From NCBI GenBank assembly GCA_946627575.1, contig CAMOVS010000111.1:1-5390 (forward strand): a DNA stretch of 5,390 bases, read 5' to 3'. The notes under the pieces were generated by a model. It did not search any database and had not been told where the DNA came from. It saw only the letters and a program-made list of their open reading frames with translations. The translations under genes and the position numbers were made by a program. Positions 1 to 5,390 of the stretch are shown one piece after another (the stretch's first letter is position 1; every line of letters begins with the position of its first letter). The DNA is from an uncultured Lachnospiraceae bacterium (GTDB taxonomy: Bacteria > Bacillota > Clostridia > Lachnospirales > Lachnospiraceae).

Positions 1-1
1 A

Positions 2-91
2 AATAATTGCGTTATAAAGGAGCCGATTACATCCGTGCAAGTGAAACGGCACGGGAATGGAATCGAGCATCCGAACGGCTTTGTTAGATAA
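2..91 (+). CDS. possible C-terminal tail of an upstream gene (partial) or decayed sequence
   Basis: One plus-strand frame is open from the window edge to a TAA at 89-91 and would encode 29 residues ending in HPNGFVR. The other two plus frames carry stops at 4-6 and 15-17, so this is the only frame in which an upstream gene could run in from the left. It would end 20 bases before the YfhO start, a spacing that suits an operon. I do not recognise the residues, and 29 open codons can occur by chance. An alternative reading in the neighbouring frame (7-87) resembles the start of a helix-turn-helix domain and is described in the findings. An AAAGGAG at 16-22 has no ATG, GTG or TTG at proper spacing downstream. 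I see no convincing -35/-10 pair in the leader; the AT-rich run at 86-101 is probably just the ribosome-binding-site context. Confidence 0.25.
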   Translation, partial: NNCVIKEPITSVQVKRHGNGIEHPNGFVR

Positions 92-98
92 AAATAAT

Positions 99-105
99 AA
101 AGGAG
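99..105 (+). promoter_or_regulatory. ribosome-binding site of the YfhO-family gene
   Basis: AAAGGAG lies six bases upstream of the ATG at 112, an ideal Shine-Dalgarno spacing. It decides the start: without it, the hydrophilic N-terminus of the membrane protein could have been dismissed as an over-extended reading frame and a start near the first membrane helix (Met173 at 628) preferred. Confidence 0.8.
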
Positions 106-111
106 AAGGCG

Positions 112-3100
112 ATGTTTAGGAGGCAAAAGGAAAATGAAAGCGCATACCGGCGGCAGGCGGGGGGGATTAACGAAAGAATCCGGTTGCGGGATGATCGTTA
201 TCCCAAAAAGAGAAGGAGATCTGCCCGGATAGAACGTCGTCCTTTACAGAGCCGAGACTTCCAGGAGCCACAAAAGGATCCGTGGCAGCAAAAAGATGCT
301 GCGGTTCCCGGGCAGCCAGCTGCGGTGGAAGAGAAAAACCGCCAGCCGGAGCAGGATCCCGGAACTCCCGGGGCTGAAGAGAAGATGGTGCAGACAGTCC
401 AAAGCATCGAGGAGTCCGGATCAAGTGGCGACAAGCGGCCAAATGTAGTGGGTGACGACGGCGGAAGTGCCGATAAAGACTATCTGCAAAAGAAAGAGGG
501 GACTGTCGGCGGAGAGTTTGCTCAAGGCAAGACCGGGGACAGTCCGGTTGAAATCAAGAAAACAAAAGAAGGAGAAAAAGGGAATAAAAAGGGCAGGCAC
601 TCCAGGAGATCTTCCTCGGACTTTCGGATGAGGGCATTGATTCTGGCCCTGTCCTTCCTGCTGCCCCTCCTGGTTATGGTGGTTTGCATGATGGCCTACG
701 GGGTAGAACCATTTGGTGAGAAGTCCCTGATGATCATCGATGCCCTTCACCAATATATGCCCTTTTTCTCTGTTCTGTATGATAAGCTTCATGGGGGAAG
801 CAGTTTCCTATACAGCTTTCGGGCAGGGCTGGGTATTAATTTCCTGTCTCTGATGGCCTATTATCTGATCAGTCCTCTGAATCTGCTGATTCTTTTCTTT
901 AAAAGAACCCAGCTCAACATGGCCCTGAGCATGATTATGGTTCTGAAGATTGCCTTGTCGGGCCTGGCTATGGGAATCTGGTGCAATGCCCGCGCAAAAA
1001 AGCCGGAGCCATTTACCGTGGCAGCTGCGGCTGCCTATGCCCTTAACAGCTACATGGTGGGTTACAGCTGGAATGTTATGTGGCTTGATGCTATCATGGT
1101 TTTGCCCCTGATTTTGCTCGGTATTGAGCGGCTGACCGAGAAAAATGACGGTAAGCTCTATGTCCTTGCCTTATTCTATGCATTGGCCTGCAATTATTAT
1201 ATAGGGTACATGATCTGTATTTTCTGCGTGATCTGGTTTTTCATGCAGCATTTTGGGAGCGTCACACATTTCCTGAAAAGAGGATTGTCTTTCGCGGTCT
1301 GTTCTCTGATGGCCGGAGGTATGGCTGCTGTCATTCTGATTCCTGCTTTTCTGGGGATCCGGCAGACGGCTGCCGGAGCAGGTATTGATTTTCCGGATCA
1401 GCAGATGCTGACTTCCCTTCCGGATCTTCTCGGCCGGCAGATTACCATGAACGCACCGGTAACCCATGACAATGATTTCGATGGCAATGCCAACCTGTAT
1501 GTAGGGATTTTTGTTCTGGTTTTCCTTATTCTGTATATACTGAATCGGAACATCCGCCTGAGCGATAAGATACGCCGCCTGCTGGTGATCGGATTCTTTT
1601 ATCTGAGTTTTTGTGAGATACGTCTTAACTTTATCTGGCATGGTTTTCACGACCAGTACGGGATCCCGAACCGCTTTTCCTTCCTGCTGGGCTTTCTGCT
1701 CATTTCCATGGCCTTTGACCTGATGGGGGAAGCTGACCAGGTGAAAAGCTGGCATATACCCTTGGCGATCGCGGGAAGCCTGGCTATATTCTGGGTAAGC
1801 AGAATGTTTGCTGCTAATCTCCCCGAAGACAATGTGTATATCGTTGCCATCATCCTTGCCTTGATATACAGCCTGATTCTATTGCTGATCACGCTGGTAT
1901 GCCGGCAGAAAAAGCCGGCAGTAACGGAGGGGGCATGTCCGCCGGAAGCAGAGGAAAAAACTTCCGGGATACCCAAGCGCCCGCCGGGGAAGCTGATTAC
2001 TTATTTCCATAAGGATGGCCTTGTGGTGCTCAAGCTGGTGGTTACTTTGCTGGTCATCGTTGAGATGAGCGCCACAGCGATACTGGGATATCATGAAAAT
2101 GGTCAGATTAGTGTGCCTAAGTTCTTTCGATATACCGAGGATATGGAAGAGGCCATCCGCAAACAGGATGACGGAAGCTTCTACCGGAGTGAAGTGGTCC
2201 ATGCCCTGATGCTTGATGAGGCCATTTACTATCCCATGAATACAGTAGGCCTGTTTGGATCGACCGCTTCAGGCCGGATGGTTGATGTGATGGATCATCT
2301 GGGTTTCTCTACAGGAGCCAATGAATATAAATATGTCGGGGAAAATGTGCTGACAGATTACTTGCTTAACGTCCGCTACCAGTACTATAAGGATACGGAC
2401 GAGCCTTCCACAGCATTTCGCTATAAAGACAGCTTTGGCCAGATTAATGTCTTTGAGAATCCCTGGAAGACCTCCGGCGGATATATGGTGTATCCTTCCA
2501 TTGACGATTATTTCGAAGAGGGGAGCGTTTATCCTTTCCGGTCTATGAACATGCTGGCAGAGGATGCGTTCGGTCAATCCGATCTTTTTATGGATATTGA
2601 GATCGAAGACCCTATGACCAATGCCTGCAGTGCGGAAGCGACCGGCAGTCCGGGTGAGTACCGCTTCTATTATGAAGATGGGAGGGATGACAACCTTACC
2701 TTCAATATTCCCATTCCCGAGGGGGCAGAAGACCTGTGCTTCTATTATGACGGCACACAGGTTTCCGACACCTTCCTTTCTCTAAACGGAAAAGACCTGA
2801 TCCAGGGAGACCTTGATGGACAGGTCATCGACTGCGGCAAAGCGGAACCAGGATCCTGGCTGATCGTAACCATGCGGCTAAAGGGGGATGATGATAGCGG
2901 GATTGTCCGTCTGTCTGCTGCCGATTGCCATAAGGAGGTTATGGACCGAATTGCTGCCGGACAGGAAGAGAAGGGATTTGAAGTCACCGGATTCACGGAC
3001 CGGTCCATCGAGGGGAAGGCAAAGATTTCCGGGACAGATACCGGGAGAAATCTTCTTTTCCTTTCTATCCCTTACGACAAGGGATGGAAACTGAAAGTGG

Positions 3101-3321
3101 ATGGGGAAAGCAGGAAGGCTGAAGCCATCGGCGAAGCTTTTCTGGGAGTGGAGCTGGAGCCTGGAGAGCATGATATCTCTCTGATATATACCCCGCCGGG
3201 TTACCAGCTGGGTCTGCTTCTTTCTCTGTTGAGCATCGTCTTCTTCATCCTCTTATGTATCCTCCTCCCCATGTGGTGGAGAAGACACAGGGACAAACGG
3301 TCCGGCAAGCATGAAGATTGA
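112..3321 (+). CDS. YfhO-family polytopic membrane protein (putative GT-C-type glycosyltransferase) with long N-terminal extension
   Basis: A 1069-residue integral membrane protein. Residues 1-172 are hydrophilic and probably disordered: an Arg/Lys-rich patch at 32-43, then Pro/Gln/Glu-rich sequence, then a Lys-rich stretch before the first helix at about 175-198. A loop with IIDALHQY (Asp210, Gln214, Tyr215) follows, then about ten further helices to residue 660. These include WLDAIM (Asp326) and the loop HGFHDQYGIPNRFSF (510-524), all typical of YfhO proteins. Residues about 661-1030 form a large extracytoplasmic domain ending in SIPYDKGW (985-992) and a PPGYQLG turn, followed by a final helix (about 1033-1056) and a basic tail. 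In Bacillus and Listeria, YfhO-type proteins transfer sugars from undecaprenyl-phosphate carriers to lipoteichoic acid; the acceptor here is unknown. It is longer than B. subtilis YfhO (about 860 residues), partly because of the N-terminal extension. The family call is firm; the glycosylation role is inferred from family. Confidence 0.93.
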   Translation: MFRRQKENESAYRRQAGGINERIRLRDDRYPKKRRRSARIERRPLQSRDFQEPQKDPWQQKDAAVPGQPAAVEEKNRQPEQDPGTPGAEEKMVQTVQSIEESGSSGDKRPNVVGDDGGSADKDYLQKKEGTVGGEFAQGKTGDSPVEIKKTKEGEKGNKKGRHSRRSSSDFRMRALILALSFLLPLLVMVVCMMAYGVEPFGEKSLMIIDALHQYMPFFSVLYDKLHGGSSFLYSFRAGLGINFLSLMAYYLISPLNLLILFFKRTQLNMALSMIMVLKIALSGLAMGIWCNARAKKPEPFTVAAAAAYALNSYMVGYSWNVMWLDAIMVLPLILLGIERLTEKNDGKLYVLALFYALACNYYIGYMICIFCVIWFFMQHFGSVTHFLKRGLSFAVCSLMAGGMAAVILIPAFLGIRQTAAGAGIDFPDQQMLTSLPDLLGRQITMNAPVTHDNDFDGNANLYVGIFVLVFLILYILNRNIRLSDKIRRLLVIGFFYLSFCEIRLNFIWHGFHDQYGIPNRFSFLLGFLLISMAFDLMGEADQVKSWHIPLAIAGSLAIFWVSRMFAANLPEDNVYIVAIILALIYSLILLLITLVCRQKKPAVTEGACPPEAEEKTSGIPKRPPGKLITYFHKDGLVVLKLVVTLLVIVEMSATAILGYHENGQISVPKFFRYTEDMEEAIRKQDDGSFYRSEVVHALMLDEAIYYPMNTVGLFGSTASGRMVDVMDHLGFSTGANEYKYVGENVLTDYLLNVRYQYYKDTDEPSTAFRYKDSFGQINVFENPWKTSGGYMVYPSIDDYFEEGSVYPFRSMNMLAEDAFGQSDLFMDIEIEDPMTNACSAEATGSPGEYRFYYEDGRDDNLTFNIPIPEGAEDLCFYYDGTQVSDTFLSLNGKDLIQGDLDGQVIDCGKAEPGSWLIVTMRLKGDDDSGIVRLSAADCHKEVMDRIAAGQEEKGFEVTGFTDRSIEGKAKISGTDTGRNLLFLSIPYDKGWKLKVDGESRKAEAIGEAFLGVELEPGEHDISLIYTPPGYQLGLLLSLLSIVFFILLCILLPMWWRRHRDKRSGKHED

Positions 3322-3342
3322 CAGGTGTGAAAAATGACCATA

Positions 3343-3384
3343 AAAAAAGAGATCCTATCCCATACGGGACAGGATCTCTTTTTT
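3343..3384. terminator. bidirectional intrinsic terminator between convergent genes
   Basis: The arms 3343-3361 and 3366-3384 pair over 19 positions with one A/C mismatch (3357/3370), around an ATAC tetraloop at 3362-3365. The GC-containing core is flanked by an A run on the left (3342-3348) and a T run on the right (3379-3384), so each strand reads as a stem followed by a U-tract. It starts 22 bases after the YfhO stop. On the minus strand it overlaps the 3' end of the ABC ATPase gene, whose stop codon lies in the hairpin. Confidence 0.92.
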
Positions 3385-4092
3385 AAATGACAGGAATTCT
3401 GATGTGAGATTATAAGGATCTTCCCTTTGGTCCCTGGGAGGGAGAAGGATTTCATCCTTTATGACGCCCGGGCTGCCTGTCAGAATGTAGATCCGGTCAG
3501 ACAGGAGGATGGCCTCATCGATATCGTGGGTGATAAAGAGGGTGGACAGATCGATTTTCTTCATGACATCCAGGTACCAGCGGTGAATGGTTGTCTTGGT
3601 GATGGAGTCCAGGGCGCTGAAAGGCTCGTCCAGGAGAGCCACTCCCTCAGAAGCCAGCCAGGTCCGCAGGAGAGCGGCCCGCTGCCTCATGCCTCCGGAT
3701 AATTGGACAGGATACTGGTATTGGGTTCCGGCAAGACCGAATTCTTCGAAGAAAGGATCTGCCTTCTGCCGGGCCTCTTTTTTGCTTTTTCCCTGGAGCA
3801 CCAGGGGAAGGGACACATTATCAATGACTTTTTTATGTGCCAGCAGCATGTCTTTCTGCAGCATGTAGGCAACCTTGCCCGGCTTGCCGGTGACATCCTT
3901 CCCTTCTAGAAAGACCTTTCCTTCCTCGGGCAAAGTAAGACCGGCCAGGACATGGAAAAGCGTGGTCTTGCCGGACCCGCTCAGGCCCAGAAGAGAGACC
4001 AGCTCACCCTTCCTAAGTTCGATATTGATATCCTGGATGATGGTTCTGCCATCGTAGATTTTTCGGATGTTCTCCGCTCTTAGTATAACCAT
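3355..4092 (-). CDS. ABC transporter ATP-binding protein (SsuB/TauB/ThiZ-like)
   Basis: A 245-residue cytoplasmic ATPase that would drive import by the permease encoded upstream in the same operon. All nucleotide-binding motifs are intact: Walker A GLSGSGKTT (36-44), Q-loop Gln79, signature LSGGMRQR (131-138), Walker B VALLDEP (151-157, catalytic Glu156), D-loop SALD (159-162) and switch His189 in FITHD. Its length and the pattern around AYMLQKDMLLAHKKVIDNV match the nitrate/sulfonate/taurine/thiamine-precursor branch of import ATPases. The ATG at 4092 follows the solute-binding protein stop by 20 bases. A modest AGGTG (minus strand, 4097-4101) sits four bases upstream, so translation may depend partly on its neighbour. 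The last codons, for KKEILSRMG and the TAG, are read from the terminator hairpin. Substrate specificity cannot be read from this subunit. Confidence 0.95.
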   Translation of the reverse strand: MVILRAENIRKIYDGRTIIQDINIELRKGELVSLLGLSGSGKTTLFHVLAGLTLPEEGKVFLEGKDVTGKPGKVAYMLQKDMLLAHKKVIDNVSLPLVLQGKSKKEARQKADPFFEEFGLAGTQYQYPVQLSGGMRQRAALLRTWLASEGVALLDEPFSALDSITKTTIHRWYLDVMKKIDLSTLFITHDIDEAILLSDRIYILTGSPGVIKDEILLPPRDQREDPYNLTSEFLSFKKEILSRMG

Positions 4093-4112
4093 GGTGCACC
4101 TGTCATATTGCC

Positions 4113-5141
4113 TTACTGGGGCAGATAATCGTTGCTGAATCCGGTTCCGGTCAGGTCATTCTTCGTCAGCTTGTTCTCATAGAGCCAGCTGTAAAATGCA
4201 TTCCAGCGGCCTTCATCAATGACTCCCCAGCGGTCTGCATCATCAATATAGAGGGGGGAGAGGTATTCCTGGCTCTTGTAAACCAGGTCGGCGCTGTCTT
4301 TAAGAGAACCTGTGCTGTCACCTTTGATCAGATAATCTGCAGCTTCTTTCGGGTGATCAACAGCATATTCATAACCCTTCTTCGTGGCTTCAAGGAAGGC
4401 TTTGGCTGTTTCGGGATCATTGGCCAGGAAATCATTATTGGCAATCATGGTCGGGGTATAGTAATCAAAGACCGGATTGATATCCCTGAAATTCCAATAG
4501 TCAACTTCCACGCCCTCAACCTCGGCATTGATACCGCTCCAGCCGTAGAAGACCCATACAGCGTCGGTCTGTTTTTCTCTGAGGGCAGCGGGTTCATCGG
4601 TGATGGTGTTGGGGATCAGTTCAACTTTGCTGAAGTCGCCGCCGTCGTCTTTGACAACCTGCTCTAAGGTGGCAAGTTCTACAGGGAGATTCCAGGTAGA
4701 GTAGCGCTTCCCTTCCAGGCCGCTTGGATGGTTGATCCCGTCACCTTTGCGGGAGATGATGCCGGAAGTATTGTGCTGAATCAAGGCAGCTACTGTAGTG
4801 ACTTCCATGGGTGTATCGCTGTCCAGAGCGCCTGCCGTGGTATCCTGGGCATCGATAGCGAACTGGGCCTGGCCGGCGGCGCACATGGATACGGCTCCGT
4901 CTTCCGGCGGCTGAACGATCTCCACCTCAAGGCCGGCCTCTTTATAGTAGCCCAGGGCCTGGGCCACATACATGCCGGTATGGTTGGTGTTGGGCGTCCA
5001 ATCCAAAGAAACGGTTATTTTCTTAACGGATCCCTTTGAACCGGTTGATGAATCAGGGGCAGAGCTCCCGCAGGCGGACAGACCCGCCAGCATGGCGGCG
5101 GACAGTACGATGGTCACAATTGTTTTCAAGGTTTTTCTCAT
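4113..5141 (-). CDS. ABC transporter solute-binding lipoprotein, THI5/NMT1-like (ThiY-type)
   Basis: A 342-residue exported lipoprotein that would capture the substrate outside the membrane and deliver it to the permease. Residues 1-24 form a lipoprotein signal: basic MRKTLK, a hydrophobic core, and lipobox LSAC with the lipidated Cys24. A short Ser/Gly/Lys linker follows. The fold begins with SLDWTPNTNHTGMYVAQALG (45-64) and then VQPPEDGA (76-83), which are hallmarks of the NMT1/THI5-like family. The C-terminus (TGFSNDYLPQ) looks complete. Family members bind thiamine-pyrimidine precursors such as HMP or formylaminopyrimidine; related proteins bind other small heterocycles. The DWTPNTNH segment argues against a sulfonate binder, but the ligand is inference. 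An in-frame ATG at 5192 would add 17 residues before the signal peptide. I prefer 5141 because of the AGGAGG upstream and the compact signal sequence. The ATPase follows 20 bases downstream. Confidence 0.93.
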   Translation of the reverse strand: MRKTLKTIVTIVLSAAMLAGLSACGSSAPDSSTGSKGSVKKITVSLDWTPNTNHTGMYVAQALGYYKEAGLEVEIVQPPEDGAVSMCAAGQAQFAIDAQDTTAGALDSDTPMEVTTVAALIQHNTSGIISRKGDGINHPSGLEGKRYSTWNLPVELATLEQVVKDDGGDFSKVELIPNTITDEPAALREKQTDAVWVFYGWSGINAEVEGVEVDYWNFRDINPVFDYYTPTMIANNDFLANDPETAKAFLEATKKGYEYAVDHPKEAADYLIKGDSTGSLKDSADLVYKSQEYLSPLYIDDADRWGVIDEGRWNAFYSWLYENKLTKNDLTGTGFSNDYLPQ

Positions 5142-5149
5142 GATGTATC

Positions 5150-5156
5150 TCCTCCT
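5150..5156 (-). promoter_or_regulatory. ribosome-binding site of the solute-binding protein gene
   Basis: On the minus strand AGGAGGA lies eight bases upstream of the ATG at 5141-5139. It is near-perfect Shine-Dalgarno sequence and selects this start over the in-frame ATG at 5192, whose upstream bases (an A-rich stretch, then GCAGCCTT) contain no comparable site. Confidence 0.8.
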
Positions 5157-5188
5157 AGAGTAATCCGATAGCAGGCCGGTATATGAGA

Positions 5189-5390
5189 TCATAAGGCTGC
5201 ATTCTTTTTTCTTGCCGCTCTTTCCCAGGGCATGGAAATCTCACGTATAAGATTCACCAATCCCATCAAAAGAAGGCTTATGATGATTATAAAAACGATC
5301 ACTGCAAACATTTTATCAAAGGCATAGGCCTTTTTAACCCGGGTCATATAGACGCCCAGTCCCTCAAATCCGCCCAGCCACTCGGATATA
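5189..5390 (-). CDS. ABC transporter permease, C-terminal part (partial at window edge)
   Basis: The last 66 codons of an inner-membrane permease, read leftward from the edge (first full codon at 5389-5387) to a TGA at 5191-5189. The start lies outside the window. The visible part begins ISEWLGGFEGLGVYMTRV, the segment that follows the EAA coupling loop in permeases of the SsuC/TauC/ThiX type. A final membrane helix (about residues 28-48, FAVIVF through GLVNLI) and a short basic cytoplasmic tail with PWERAARKKNAAL come next. It would form the channel for the solute-binding protein and ATPase encoded 47 bases and about 1.1 kb downstream. The stop overlaps the upstream in-frame ATG of the solute-binding protein frame as ATGA. 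The promoter, and any riboswitch controlling the operon, must lie beyond the right edge. Confidence 0.9.
   Translation of the reverse strand, partial: ISEWLGGFEGLGVYMTRVKKAYAFDKMFAVIVFIIIISLLLMGLVNLIREISMPWERAARKKNAAL

Noticed and set aside
421..792. 123-codon minus-strand open frame
   Set aside because: It is antisense to the YfhO N-terminal extension and first helix, with low-complexity composition and no start signal. I considered whether it meant the extension is not coding, but the ribosome-binding site at 99-105 favours the plus-strand frame.
1171..1755. 194-codon open frame on the minus strand
   Set aside because: It lies wholly antisense to the membrane core of the YfhO gene, has no ribosome-binding context that I could see, and its translation is a His/Gln/Lys-rich composition with no recognisable motif, typical of the reverse of hydrophobic codons.
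1900..1920. Inverted repeat, 7-base arms TGCCGGC/GCCGGCA around AGAAAAA
   Set aside because: It lies within YfhO codons for a cytoplasmic linker, has no T-run after it, and GCCGGC is self-palindromic, so it is probably a codon-usage coincidence rather than a terminator or regulatory hairpin.
4093..4100. 8-base perfect palindrome GGTGCACC just upstream of the ATPase start
   Set aside because: It is too short for a confident operator, sits inside an operon, and overlaps the AGGTG that serves as the ribosome-binding site.
4353..5039. Two plus-strand open frames (4353-4667 and 4728-5039)
   Set aside because: Both are antisense to the solute-binding protein gene, whose frame has clear family motifs along its whole length. 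They have no recognisable domain.
1..5390. CRISPR array, insertion sequence, tRNA/rRNA or riboswitch
   Set aside because: I saw no regularly spaced direct repeats, transposase motifs, terminal inverted repeats, tRNA-like cloverleaf or recognisable riboswitch core. Nearly all of the window is accounted for by four protein genes.

Overview
The window looks like chromosomal DNA from a Gram-positive Clostridia-type bacterium (Bacillota), possibly Lachnospiraceae. The reasons are the roughly 50% GC composition, strong AGGAG/AGGAGG ribosome-binding sites, a lipoprotein solute-binding protein, and protein sequences close in style to gut Clostridia. The genus cannot be fixed from the sequence alone.

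Layout: bases 1-111 are a short leader. It holds either the last 29 codons of an upstream gene or decayed sequence with a faint helix-turn-helix resemblance. Bases 112-3321 (+) encode a very large YfhO-family polytopic membrane protein, a GT-C-like glycosyltransferase candidate for cell-envelope glycosylation. It carries an unusual hydrophilic N-terminal extension of about 170 residues. A symmetrical hairpin at 3343-3384, with A and T runs on its two sides, is a bidirectional terminator separating this gene from a convergent operon.

On the minus strand, reading from the right edge, the operon is: the C-terminus of an ABC permease (edge to 5189), a THI5/NMT1-like lipoprotein solute-binding protein (5141-4113), and the ABC ATPase (4092-3355). 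Spacing is tight (47 and 20 bases), and the last ATPase codons and stop lie inside the terminator stem. Together the three genes make an importer of the SsuABC/TauABC/ThiXYZ class. The solute-binding protein points to a thiamine-precursor pyrimidine or similar small heterocycle rather than a sulfonate, but the ligand is inferred.

I see no CRISPR array, mobile element, tRNA or rRNA. I see no clearly undescribed system. The points most worth a second look are the YfhO N-terminal extension, the ambiguous leader, and the terminator embedded in the ATPase reading frame.
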